64,000 bases of DNA from Akkermansia muciniphila (GTDB lineage: Bacteria > Pseudomonadota > Gammaproteobacteria > Burkholderiales > Burkholderiaceae_C): NCBI GenBank assembly GCA_943331105.2, contig CALQKH020000012.1, positions 1-64,000 of the forward strand, given 5' to 3'. The notes beneath the pieces are model-generated. The model did no database searches, was not told where the DNA came from, and was given only the letters and a program-made list of their open reading frames with translations. Each line of letters starts with the position of its first letter. Position 1 is the stretch's first letter. A program made the translations under genes and the position numbers. Shown in pieces: positions 1 through 8,465 of this stretch.

Positions 1-2493
1 ACCTGCAACCTATACCTGCAAAGCCGAGAGCAGGCCTACAAGGTGGTGCAGGACATGGCCTCGATCTTTCGGGGCATGGCTTACTGGTCGGGCGGTGCCA
101 TCACCGTGACCCAGGACGCGCCGCAGGATGCGGTCTACCAGTTCACGGCAGCCAACGTGATCGATGGCGAGTTCGCCTATCAGGGGTCCTCAGCCAAAGC
201 ACGGCACACGGTGGCCCTGGTCAGCTGGACCGATCCCGACGATTTCTACCGCCAGAAGGTGGAATACGTCGAGGACATGGCAGGCATTGCCCGCTACGGC
301 GTGGTGCAGGCCGATGTGGTGGCCATGGGCTGCACCTCCCGTGGCCAGGCCAACCGGGTGGGCAAGTGGCTGCTCTACTCCGAGCAGTCTGAATCGGAAA
401 TCATCACGTTCCGCACGGGGCTTGAAGGCGCTGTTGTTCGTCCCGGCGATGTCATCAAGGTTGCAGACAGCAGCCGGGGTGGCCTGCGCTTGGGTGGGCG
501 CATCGCTGCGGCAACCACGGTGAGCGTCACGCTGGATCAGGACCTGCCCGCCGGATCGTGGCGCATCTCTGTGCTGCTGACCACGGGAGCAGTGGAGGAA
601 CGTCAAGTCGGATCTCTGTCTGGCCGCACGGTTGGTGTGACCAGCGCATTCTCTACGGCACCTCAGGTGGGTGCCATCTGGGTGCTGGCCTCTACGCAAG
701 TGGAGACGCAACTGTTCAGGGTGGTGCAGGTCTCCGAGAGCGAGCCGGGCATCCACGAAGTGACGGCGCTGGCCCACAACCCGAGCAAATACGACGCCAT
801 CGAGCAGGGCCTGGCTCTGCAGCCGCGTGACATCACGGTGCTTTCAACTACGCCGGTGGCCCCTACGGGTCTCACGGTCACTGAGAGTCTTTACCGGGTC
901 AAGGATCAGGCGCTGGTGCTCATTCAGGTGGGCTGGGAGCAAGTCTTCGGTGCTCTGGAATACCAGGTGAGCTACCGGGTCAATAGTGGCAACACCATCA
1001 CCTTGCCCCGCGTCTCCAGCACCTATCTAGAGATTCGTAACGCAGAGGCCGGGGACTATGTGTTCACCGTGCGGGCCGTAGGGGTGTCCGGCAAGCTTGG
1101 GGCATCGGCCACACTGAGTCAAACCATCCTGGGCAAGTTGCAGCCCCCCGATGATGTGCGGGACTTTGTGGTGCTGCGTCGCACGACCGATTTGCTACTT
1201 CGTTGGAGCGCCAATACCGATGCCGATCTGGCAGGGTACGAGGTTCGCGTAGGCACGGGCTGGGATGCTGGTGCATTGGTTGGGCAAACCGCTGGCACCC
1301 AGCTCGTGCACGATCAGAGTGAATCTGGTCAGTACAACTACTTCATCCGGGCCTTCGACACCTCGGGCAAGTACAGCCAGCACGTCACCACCTTTCTTCT
1401 GACCCTACTGGCACCTGCTGCGGTTCGTCAGTTCGATGTGGTGCAGTCAGCTAACCGGCTGGAGTTCCGATGGCTGCCCAATACCGAGCCGGAGGTGGTG
1501 GCATATGAGCTGCGCGAAGGCACGGCCTGGGACACCTCAATCTTCATTGCCGAGGTCAAGTCCAGCAGTTTCACGCTGCCCTCGGGCTTTGACGGTGAGC
1601 GCAATTTCTGGATCAAGGCGATCGCATCGCCCGGCATCTACTCGGAGGAGGCCACCTTCGTCTCCACCGTGGTGGCCCAGCCCCAGAACGCCAACCTGCT
1701 GGTCACCATCGATGCGCAAGCCACCCGGTTTCCCGGGGTGAAACACTTCGCCTCGGTCGAGTCGGTCAACAGTCTGGATGTGCTGCGCATGGACAGCGGT
1801 GTGGCGCAGTCTGAATACCTGTTCGAGGTGAATCTACCCACCAGCTACCGTGCGCAAAACACTCTGCTGGCCAGCATCGGGGCCACTTTGGACGACCGGG
1901 AGACCTGGTCTACGGCGAACTATGTCTGGAGCAGCAATGCTGCTAAACGGCAGTGGACCTATGACGGCGCTCTCAAAAGCATCGAGGCCCGCTTCCAGAT
2001 GGCGCGGGAAGACACGTTGCAGGCGGGTGAGCTCTACGGCTGGCGTCTCAATGGGGCACTGGCTGGGTACGGCAACCCCGCCAGCGGTGAAGCCGTCGGT
2101 GTGAGCTATGGCGACGGGCGCTACGGCAGCGGCGTGCTCATCAAGGACACGACCAGGGTCTCCTGGGGCGTGAACATTCCGGGGGTGTTCCATGTGAGCT
2201 TCTGGTTCATTCCGAATCAGATCACCACCTCGGTCATCTGGATGGCGACGGGCACTGGGGTGAGCTTGCTCGTTGGGTTTGATGCGGTGACAGGCAGCTT
2301 CTTTCTGGAAGATCACCTGTTCAACCGGATCGTGGTGCCATACCCCGTCAACGTGAGCGATCGAGTTTGCATTGGCGTGTGTCAGACGGCCTCAGAGCGC
2401 AGGCTCTTTATCGGAAAGATGAGTGCAGAAGTTCAAAGCGCAAACAGCCCACTGCTCCCCACAGCCGGTTACACGGCACTCAAGCTTTACTGA
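1..2493 (+). CDS. Phage tail tip / host-specificity protein J-like, 5' end outside window
   Basis: The reading frame is open from the first base, so this is the C-terminal part of a larger protein; the GTG at 43 is not its real start. The visible 830 residues begin in a TipJ-like tail-tip region. Three fibronectin type III-like modules follow, roughly residues 275-360, 368-455 and 460-545 counted from base 43, each with a W..N.E/D..YE.R-type strand pattern. The last 130 or so residues look like a LamG/concanavalin-type lectin fold with a GRYGSGV motif. In lambda-like phages protein J sits at the tail tip and contacts the host receptor. The genes that follow are tail fibre and lysis genes, which fits. 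The call rests on domain pattern and position; confidence in the exact family is moderate. Confidence 0.8.
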   Translation, partial: TCNLYLQSREQAYKVVQDMASIFRGMAYWSGGAITVTQDAPQDAVYQFTAANVIDGEFAYQGSSAKARHTVALVSWTDPDDFYRQKVEYVEDMAGIARYGVVQADVVAMGCTSRGQANRVGKWLLYSEQSESEIITFRTGLEGAVVRPGDVIKVADSSRGGLRLGGRIAAATTVSVTLDQDLPAGSWRISVLLTTGAVEERQVGSLSGRTVGVTSAFSTAPQVGAIWVLASTQVETQLFRVVQVSESEPGIHEVTALAHNPSKYDAIEQGLALQPRDITVLSTTPVAPTGLTVTESLYRVKDQALVLIQVGWEQVFGALEYQVSYRVNSGNTITLPRVSSTYLEIRNAEAGDYVFTVRAVGVSGKLGASATLSQTILGKLQPPDDVRDFVVLRRTTDLLLRWSANTDADLAGYEVRVGTGWDAGALVGQTAGTQLVHDQSESGQYNYFIRAFDTSGKYSQHVTTFLLTLLAPAAVRQFDVVQSANRLEFRWLPNTEPEVVAYELREGTAWDTSIFIAEVKSSSFTLPSGFDGERNFWIKAIASPGIYSEEATFVSTVVAQPQNANLLVTIDAQATRFPGVKHFASVESVNSLDVLRMDSGVAQSEYLFEVNLPTSYRAQNTLLASIGATLDDRETWSTANYVWSSNAAKRQWTYDGALKSIEARFQMAREDTLQAGELYGWRLNGALAGYGNPASGEAVGVSYGDGRYGSGVLIKDTTRVSWGVNIPGVFHVSFWFIPNQITTSVIWMATGTGVSLLVGFDAVTGSFFLEDHLFNRIVVPYPVNVSDRVCIGVCQTASERRLFIGKMSAEVQSANSPLLPTAGYTALKLY

Positions 2494-2571
2494 ACCAAAA
2501 CTACAGTTCCCAACCCGGGCGTTGCATCGAAAGGTGCAGCGCCCGTTTTGTTTAAAGAAACGGAAAACTCC

Positions 2572-3018
2572 ATGATTGAAGAAGGCATGAGCATCAAGGG
2601 CTCGATCACGCTGCTGCTTGCCAAGCCCACGGGCGAAGTCGAGGTGGTTCACAAGGACAACATCATCGTCAACGGCGGCTTCGACTTCGTTGCCGATGCC
2701 ATTGGCAACTCAGCCAGCCGTCCAGGCGTCATGGGCTGGATTGCGGTGGGCACCGGCTCCACGGCCGCTGCCTCTACCCAGACGGCCCTGGTCACTGAAA
2801 TCAAGCGCAATGCGGCCACCTACGCCCACACGGCTGGCACCAAGGTGTTCACCTTCACTGCCAGCTATCCGGCAGGCGACGCCACAGGAGCGCTGACCGA
2901 AGCCGGAGTGTTCAACGCAGCCTCGGCAGGCACCATGTTTGACCGGGTCGTGTTCCCGGTGGTGAACAAAGGGGTGGACGACAGCCTGACTGCCGTCTTC
3001 ACTTTCACCATGAGCTGA
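2572..3018 (+). CDS. Phage tail-associated protein of unknown function
   Basis: 148 residues from the ATG at 2572; ATG 2587 and an upstream TTG at 2548 are alternatives and no ribosome site decides clearly. The protein has the small beta-rich pattern seen in tail or baseplate accessory proteins: an early NIIVNGG segment, then GWIAVGTGSTAAA, then an E..R step and a closing strand rich in V, F and T. It lies between the tail-tip gene and two fibre-like genes on the same strand, so a role in tail tip or fibre attachment is likely. No catalytic motif is visible and I do not recognise a named family. Confidence 0.65.
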   Translation: MIEEGMSIKGSITLLLAKPTGEVEVVHKDNIIVNGGFDFVADAIGNSASRPGVMGWIAVGTGSTAAASTQTALVTEIKRNAATYAHTAGTKVFTFTASYPAGDATGALTEAGVFNAASAGTMFDRVVFPVVNKGVDDSLTAVFTFTMS

Positions 3019-3031
3019 TCGGACGCTTAAG

Positions 3032-4222
3032 ATGGCAGAGACCGTCAACGTCTCCAGCTCCCCGGGGGCGAACTACACCTGGACTTCGGGAAAGTTTGCC
3101 TGGAGCAGCGCCACGGCAGGCAAGAACTGGTCAACGGCTTACCCAGCTGTGTACGCCCTGAGCGTGGCCACGGATCTGAGCTTTGCCGAGCTGGTCCAGA
3201 AATTGGGCATCAAGCGCAGTTCCGAAAGCCTGACGTTCTCGGAAAAGCCCAGCCGGGCTGTGGCGCTCAACAAGTTCGAGACCCTGAACTTCGTTGAGAC
3301 CTACACCGATCTGATTGCCTATGTGCTGCGCATCGTCGAGTCGCTGACCTTCTCGGAAAAGTATGCACGCTCCGGCACAAAGGCCGTGTTCGAGGTGTTT
3401 CAGGTGGGGGAGGGACTGGCGCGGCAGTTGGTCTGGCGCAAATACGAGACGCTGGCGCTGGCCGAGACCTACACCGACCTCATTGCCTACATCCTTCGGG
3501 TGTCCGAGAGTTTTAGCTTGGCTGAGAAACCTGCCAAGGCCATGACCAAGCCGCAAGGCGAGAGCTTTGGCGTGAGTGATGCGCTGGCCCGCTCACAGGT
3601 CAAACGGGTGGCGGAAGTTTTCTCATTTGCCGAAGTTCTGGGCAGGACGGTTGCATACCGTCGCTCGATCAGTGAAGGCTTTTCGATTGGCGAAGCGCTC
3701 AAACGGTCCCAGACACTCAGACTCAGTGAAGCCTTGGGCCTGGCAGAGCAGTATCGGCGCCGAGCCAATGGCGTCATCAGCGACATGATCGTGGCCAGCA
3801 CCGAGATCACCGAGCAGGACTTCATGGACATCCTGGAGTCCGGTCATCCCCCCGGGTATACCAACTTCCGGGATTTCATTCAGGGTGACTATACCTACCA
3901 GCGGGCGCTTTTCAGGGCGATCCTTACTTCCAGCAATGCCGACCGTGGCTACATCGATGGCCTGCGCGTCACGGTGGACGTGCCCGATGTCTTTGATCGT
4001 GGCACAGCGCAGGTGATCACAGCCGCCAATGGCGTTGCCGTGGTCTTCACCAGGCAGTTCCGCGTGGCACCTGAAGTTACGTTGACTTTCAAGGGTGGCA
4101 CCACCATCGCCGTCCCCCGAATCCTGGGTTCGGTCTCCATCACCGGCTTCACCGCTGTTCTTGAAAGCACCTCTGGCACGCGAGTGACCGGGGCCATCTC
4201 CTGGGTCGCACAGGGTTACTGA
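3032..4222 (+). CDS. Phage tail/fibre protein with many ~20-residue repeats
   Basis: 396 residues. After a short N-terminal segment, residues about 45-250 are degenerate tandem units of roughly 20-22 residues with the theme ESLTFSE..xR, for example ESLTFSEKPSR, ESLTFSEKYAR, ESFSLAEKPAK and EGFSIGEALKR. A longer exact duplication, ETYTDLIAYxLR, occurs twice. The last 150 residues are non-repetitive and end in a beta-rich region (VAVVFTRQF...PEVTLTFKGGT). Such repeats suggest a stalk or shaft. It starts 13 bases after the previous stop and is followed 11 bases later by the fibre gene. The function is inferred from position and repeat architecture only. Confidence 0.65.
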   Translation: MAETVNVSSSPGANYTWTSGKFAWSSATAGKNWSTAYPAVYALSVATDLSFAELVQKLGIKRSSESLTFSEKPSRAVALNKFETLNFVETYTDLIAYVLRIVESLTFSEKYARSGTKAVFEVFQVGEGLARQLVWRKYETLALAETYTDLIAYILRVSESFSLAEKPAKAMTKPQGESFGVSDALARSQVKRVAEVFSFAEVLGRTVAYRRSISEGFSIGEALKRSQTLRLSEALGLAEQYRRRANGVISDMIVASTEITEQDFMDILESGHPPGYTNFRDFIQGDYTYQRALFRAILTSSNADRGYIDGLRVTVDVPDVFDRGTAQVITAANGVAVVFTRQFRVAPEVTLTFKGGTTIAVPRILGSVSITGFTAVLESTSGTRVTGAISWVAQGY

Positions 4223-4233
4223 AGAGAAACCAA

Positions 4234-5160
4234 ATGCAGAACTACACCGACATCCCATCCTCCACGACGCTCTCGGACTCCTTGTCCCAGATCCTGAACA
4301 ACGACAAGACGGCGTTGTCGCTCTCCAGTGGCACATCATTTCCGACGGTGAACCTGCAGCAGGGCATGCCGTGCTTCCGGACCGATGAGCAAAAGCTCTA
4401 CGTCCTCACCGTGGTCAGCCCCGCCACTTGGAAGATGGTCATTGATCTGTCGGCCACCGTGGGCAAAGTGGCCAATGCGGACCTGCTCGATGGCATTGAC
4501 TCGACAGGCTTTGCGCTTGCTGGGCATAACCACGACGCGGCCTACGCAGCCTTGGGTCACAACCACAACGCCACTTACTTGGGGCTCACGGCCAAGGCGG
4601 CCGACGCTGACAAGCTTGATGGCTATGACTCCACAGCCTTTGTGCGCTCGGTCAATGGCTACGGGCCAGATGCGAACGGCAACTCCACTGTGCCGATCGA
4701 TCTGTCCAGCCGAGTTGCCAAGACCGGAGACACCATGTCCGGCACGCTCACAGTGCCACGCCTGCAGATCTCCAGCACGGCCAACTACCTGGACATGGTG
4801 GACCAGGACTGGGGTACGCGCTACCTGCACCACAACCAGGGGCTCATGGGATTTCTGAAATCCGATGGCAACTGGGACATGTACATGAACAACAGTGGCC
4901 AGATGTGGACCGCCAATTACGGCTGGCTGCACGACTACTTTTTCAGCGCCGTTAGCAACTGCTTCAGAAGCTACAACCCGAGCGCGGGTTGGCAGGGTGC
5001 CCCCAACTGTGTTGCCAATACAGCCGATTACTACAACTGTGGGGATCAGAACCCATACGTTGGTTATTACATGTTGCGGCTTGTTGATGGCGGCTCGACG
5101 GTCAGCTTTGGTTCTCAGACCACGCGTTACAACTGCAATTGCGCCTGTGATTGCTGTTGA
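4234..5160 (+). CDS. Phage tail fibre protein with Cys-rich C-terminus
   Basis: 308 residues. The N-terminal half has typical fibre motifs: A.ADADKLDG and LDGIDSTGFALAGHNHDA, and a repeated GHNH-A-Y-x-LGHNH-A-Y segment. A VNGYGPDANGN linker and a tail segment with SGTLTVPRLQISSTANYLDM follow. The last 85 residues are unusual: eight cysteines, five of them packed into the final nine residues (NCNCACDCC). The gene is separated by only 9 bases, carrying a strong GGAGG site, from a run of three coupled genes that includes a radical SAM/SPASM enzyme. A receptor-binding fibre is the safest call. That the Cys tail is a substrate for the downstream enzymes is inference. Confidence 0.8.
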   Translation: MQNYTDIPSSTTLSDSLSQILNNDKTALSLSSGTSFPTVNLQQGMPCFRTDEQKLYVLTVVSPATWKMVIDLSATVGKVANADLLDGIDSTGFALAGHNHDAAYAALGHNHNATYLGLTAKAADADKLDGYDSTAFVRSVNGYGPDANGNSTVPIDLSSRVAKTGDTMSGTLTVPRLQISSTANYLDMVDQDWGTRYLHHNQGLMGFLKSDGNWDMYMNNSGQMWTANYGWLHDYFFSAVSNCFRSYNPSAGWQGAPNCVANTADYYNCGDQNPYVGYYMLRLVDGGSTVSFGSQTTRYNCNCACDCC

Positions 5161-5169
5161 GGAGGAAAC

Positions 5170-6027
5170 ATGAAGCTCTACACAGGCAACAAAAACCCAC
5201 CCTTCGCGCTGGATCTGGCACTTGACGGTACCAGACTGAGTTACAGCGTGCGTCCCATCATGCAGCGGGAGTTCGTCGGCGATCCGACCAAGGACCACCC
5301 AGGCGGCGGCAAATACTTCGACCAGTCTTTGATCACGGAGTGGCGTGGCGATTTCGGGGTACTTGGAGAGCCGATCTACCAGCGCACGCTGGACCTGCAG
5401 GCGTTCCAGCAGCACCCCGAGTTTTCTGATCACGCCAGCTTCATGCTGTACGCCCCTGTGGGCCGGATGGAGCGCTCGGCTGCACCCGAGGGTGTTTATG
5501 TCCAAACGCCCAACCTCTACGTGGCCACGCTGGCCTCCAAGATGGATGCGCAGGCTTACCACGCCTCGGTCCTGCAAACACATCCCTTGGGCCACATCCT
5601 GGTGCCATTCAGGGCCTCGCCCCTGGAGGACTGGAGTCTGGGATTCAACGTGTTTGATCCGGTTTTGATCAAAGCAGGGCGCGGCATCAAAGTCGTTCCG
5701 GCGATCACGCTGGCGCTGGTGCGCGAGGAAACGCTGCCCGTTGTCCGATTTGTCGGCGGCCATTCTGTCGAGGTTGCCGCAAGCGAAGAGCTCGCCATCG
5801 GGTTCCGTCTGGAAACGCCTGAGGGTGTGCCCATCACGGACAGGGATGCCGAGGTGTATCTCGAGGCGACGGCGGGCTATCTGGTCGGCCGACGCATCAA
5901 AACCGTCGGCGGCCAGGGTTCCACCAGCTTCAGGCCGGACGGCATGGCTGCGGGTGAGAACGCCAAGATCAAGGTCGGCTTCAAGTATTTCTCCGGCACC
6001 GATGACCTGATGGTGAATGTCCTATGA
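5170..6027 (+). CDS. Unknown protein in the tail-fibre/radical SAM cassette
   Basis: 285 residues starting at an ATG with a strong GGAGGAAAC site. I do not recognise a family. The first 190 residues are a soluble mixed alpha/beta stretch with many aromatic residues (FDQSLITEWRGDFG, PVGRMERSA, HILVPFRASPLEDW). The last 95 look like a separate beta-sandwich that could be Ig-like or structural (ITLALVREETLPVVRFVGG, then DRDAEVYLEATAGYL). There is no signal peptide or membrane segment. The stop overlaps the start of the next gene (ATGA at 6024-6027), so it is translated together with the putative oxygenase. It could be a scaffold, chaperone or structural partner of the fibre; this is not shown by sequence. 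Confidence 0.55.
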   Translation: MKLYTGNKNPPFALDLALDGTRLSYSVRPIMQREFVGDPTKDHPGGGKYFDQSLITEWRGDFGVLGEPIYQRTLDLQAFQQHPEFSDHASFMLYAPVGRMERSAAPEGVYVQTPNLYVATLASKMDAQAYHASVLQTHPLGHILVPFRASPLEDWSLGFNVFDPVLIKAGRGIKVVPAITLALVREETLPVVRFVGGHSVEVAASEELAIGFRLETPEGVPITDRDAEVYLEATAGYLVGRRIKTVGGQGSTSFRPDGMAAGENAKIKVGFKYFSGTDDLMVNVL

Positions 6028-6650
6028 AGCTTGATCTCTTTCCGACGATGGCAGGCATCTGGGCGTTCAATCTGGGTGGCAGTTTTGATCTCTTCCTGTG
6101 CAAGGAATTGCTGCGGCTTCATGAACACATGAAAACCGGTGCCGAGATCTGGGACCGCAGGCCGCACGACATCTTTGACGGCTCAGTGAGCCTAGCCTCC
6201 ATGCTGGCCAGAGAAGCCTTGCCCGTGCTGCAAAAGGACTTCATCGGCCCAAATGGACGGATCACAAGTCTGCAAGGACGCGAGGTGGTCCGCACACGTG
6301 GCGTGGAAATCATGCCGCACTCGGACGAGGATGAGTGCCATTTGCAGGCGGTGTACTTCCCCAATGGCCCGGAGCTCGATCCGGGGCAGAGCCTGCAGTC
6401 GCAGGTCAATCAATACGGACCGAATGCGTTTGCCATCTGCAATCCGGACTGGCGTTCATCGGGCTTTGGCAAATGCCTGATGCCCTGGGAGCAACACGCC
6501 AAGTACTGGATCAAGCCCCACAGGGGTTTGCTGGTGGCCTTTGACGCCCGGGCCGTTCATTTCCAGAAGCCCTATCCCGGTGATCCCCTCAGGGACGACC
6601 CGTTTGTGCAGGTGCTTTTGAACATCAAGGTGGAACGAATCGATGGCTAA
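6024..6650 (+). CDS. Putative 2-oxoglutarate/Fe(II)-dependent oxygenase
   Basis: 208 residues, starting in a 4-base overlap with the gene before and overlapping the next by 8 bases. The candidate iron ligands are H99 and D101 in a PHSDEDECHLQAVYFPNG-like stretch and H179 in GLLVAFDARAVHFQKP. This matches the H-x-D...H jelly-roll pattern of 2-oxoglutarate oxygenases of the prolyl hydroxylase or PF13759 kind, including a G-L-L-V-x-F strand before the distal His. Known members hydroxylate protein side chains or small molecules. Tight coupling to a radical SAM enzyme and a tail fibre suggests hydroxylation of a phage structural protein. The fold call is from motif reading and is moderately sure; the substrate is a guess. 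Confidence 0.55.
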   Translation: MKLDLFPTMAGIWAFNLGGSFDLFLCKELLRLHEHMKTGAEIWDRRPHDIFDGSVSLASMLAREALPVLQKDFIGPNGRITSLQGREVVRTRGVEIMPHSDEDECHLQAVYFPNGPELDPGQSLQSQVNQYGPNAFAICNPDWRSSGFGKCLMPWEQHAKYWIKPHRGLLVAFDARAVHFQKPYPGDPLRDDPFVQVLLNIKVERIDG

Positions 6651-8013
6651 ATTTCTGATCACGGCATTGGACCCTCGCACAGACACTGTGGTGCCACTGC
6701 TCTACGACAACATGGACTCAAGCCTGACAGACCTCAAGGGCCAGTCAGTGATCCGCACGGTAGACCCCAGTCTTCAGGCTCCGCATCCAGTGGCACAGGT
6801 GACCTCCCGGGACGCACCGCTTGGGAAAACCTCTCCGCGCATCCTCAAGATCTCGCTGGGTCTGTCCTGCAACTACGCCTGCGAGTACTGCTCCCAGCGC
6901 TTCGTCGCACGCAACGACGAGACCAACCCAGAGGATGTGACGGGTTTCATGGCGTCACTGGACAGTTGGGTCCGCTCACCACCCGAGGCCATCGAGTTCT
7001 GGGGTGGGGAGCCACTGGTGTACATCAAGACCCTGCGGCCCTTGGCCGAGGCGTTGCGACTGAAGTATCCCCAGACCAGGTTCTCAGTAATCACCAATGG
7101 CTCGCTGCTGAACCTGCAAGTCAATGAATGGCTGGATGACCTGGGATTCACAGTCAGCATTTCCCACGATGGCCCAGGTCAGCATGTGCGTGGCCCGGAT
7201 CCATTGGAAGACCCACTGGCCAGGCAGGCGATCCTGGAGCTGTACCGGCGCTTGGCACCTGAGGGGCGGTTCAGCTTCAACGCCATGCTCAACCGATCCA
7301 ACCAGTCCCGAGCTGCAATTCACGCATTCTTTGCCGAGCTCACTGGCGACCCAGACGTCTTGATCGGGGAGGGCGGCTTTGTGGACGCCTATGACGATGG
7401 GGGGCGGGCACTGTCCCTCAAGCCAGAAGAGTTCCACGCTTTTCGGCGACTGGCATTTCAGGAGATCCGGCTGGGCAAGGCGGGGCGCATCTCAAGCGTC
7501 CGGGACCGGACCATGTCCTTCGTGAATTCCTTGAGGTTCAAGCGGCCAGCCTCAAGCCTGGGGCAGAAATGCGGCATGGACCGCACCGATTCCATGGCCG
7601 TGGACCTCAAGGGCAACGTCCTGACTTGCCAGAACGTGAGTGCGGCAGCTGTGGCGCCTAACGGTGAGCCCCATCGCATTGGGCATACCAACCAAATGCA
7701 GGACGTGACCCTCAAGACGGCAGCGCACTGGTCCCACCGGCAGGAATGCCCGGGTTGCCCGGTTCTTCAGATCTGCAAAGGGGCGTGCATGTTCCTGGAG
7801 GGGCCGCTGTGGGACGTGTCCTGTGACAACGCCTATTCGGATGCGCTCCCCATCTTTGCCGCCGGGATCGAGTTCCTCACCGGGCTAGTGCCTGTTCACA
7901 TCGAGGGTGAACTGCGCGAGGAGCGCAAGGACATTTTCGGGTTTTCTGAGCAGGCGAGAGCACCTCGGGATAGCCCCACCAAGCCCTTCCCGATTGCGGT
8001 TGTTGCCGCCTGA
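6643..8013 (+). CDS. Radical SAM/SPASM enzyme, probable peptide or protein maturase
   Basis: 456 residues. The radical SAM cluster motif CX3CX2C is at C76, C80 and C83 and is followed by GGEP at 121-124. The C-terminal SPASM domain is complete: C310-x13-G-x4-C329, then C369-x2-C372-x5-C378-x3-C382, then C394, which are the ligands for two auxiliary Fe-S clusters. Enzymes of this architecture modify peptides or proteins: anaerobic sulfatase maturases, thioether-forming sactipeptide/ranthipeptide enzymes, PqqE. The first 65 residues are an extra N-terminal part and the last 45 an extra tail. It sits in a phage late operon, an odd place for such a gene, and is coupled to a putative oxygenase. 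A sulfatase maturase role for the sulfatases 40 kb away is possible but less likely given the operon. Confidence 0.85.
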   Translation: MAKFLITALDPRTDTVVPLLYDNMDSSLTDLKGQSVIRTVDPSLQAPHPVAQVTSRDAPLGKTSPRILKISLGLSCNYACEYCSQRFVARNDETNPEDVTGFMASLDSWVRSPPEAIEFWGGEPLVYIKTLRPLAEALRLKYPQTRFSVITNGSLLNLQVNEWLDDLGFTVSISHDGPGQHVRGPDPLEDPLARQAILELYRRLAPEGRFSFNAMLNRSNQSRAAIHAFFAELTGDPDVLIGEGGFVDAYDDGGRALSLKPEEFHAFRRLAFQEIRLGKAGRISSVRDRTMSFVNSLRFKRPASSLGQKCGMDRTDSMAVDLKGNVLTCQNVSAAAVAPNGEPHRIGHTNQMQDVTLKTAAHWSHRQECPGCPVLQICKGACMFLEGPLWDVSCDNAYSDALPIFAAGIEFLTGLVPVHIEGELREERKDIFGFSEQARAPRDSPTKPFPIAVVAA

Positions 8014-8081
8014 ACTGATCAAGCCCCTTTTATTGACCGCTGCCATGGTTCGCCCTGGCGGCTTTTCTTTTGGAGAAACGA

Positions 8082-8465
8082 ATGCCAGAACCTACAAGCA
8101 GCGGGGTCGCCGGAGCAGCGGTGGCCTACAAAGCATTTGGTGGAACCGCAGCAGCGGCAGCCAGTGGAGCCACCCTGGCTGCAGTGGTGGTCATGTTGAT
8201 GACGCCACCTCGCAACAAACGGGAGTGGGCCGTTGGGCTGATCAGCACCGTGGTGTCCAGCATCGGCGGTGGCGCCATCACTGTCGAGCACTTTGGGCTT
8301 CATCACTGGGCCTTCTCAACCATGGGGCTGTGCGCCCTGGGTGGGTTGATCTTTGCCTGTGGCCTGCCGGGATGGGCGATGGTACGTTGGACGTTTGCCT
8401 TCATCGATAAACGCCGTGACGACTCCATTGATGAGGTAGCCAAAGACGTGAAGGAGCTGCTGTGA
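8082..8465 (+). CDS. Phage holin-like small membrane protein
   Basis: 127 residues from the ATG at 8082, which follows a GGAG site; an upstream in-frame ATG at 8070 lacks one. It has an Ala/Gly-rich hydrophobic stretch at about 10-45, two more predicted membrane segments around 55-75 and 80-110, and a charged C-terminal tail (DKRRDDSIDEVAKDVKELL). This size and topology fit a holin. The stop overlaps the GTG start of the endolysin gene, the usual order of a lysis cassette. Sequence alone does not place it in a named holin class. Confidence 0.65.
   Translation: MPEPTSSGVAGAAVAYKAFGGTAAAAASGATLAAVVVMLMTPPRNKREWAVGLISTVVSSIGGGAITVEHFGLHHWAFSTMGLCALGGLIFACGLPGWAMVRWTFAFIDKRRDDSIDEVAKDVKELL

Noticed and set aside
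6643..8013. rSAM/SPASM gene as maturase for the two Cys-type sulfatases
   Set aside because: The architecture would allow it, but the gene is translationally coupled inside a phage operon more than 40 kb from the sulfatases.
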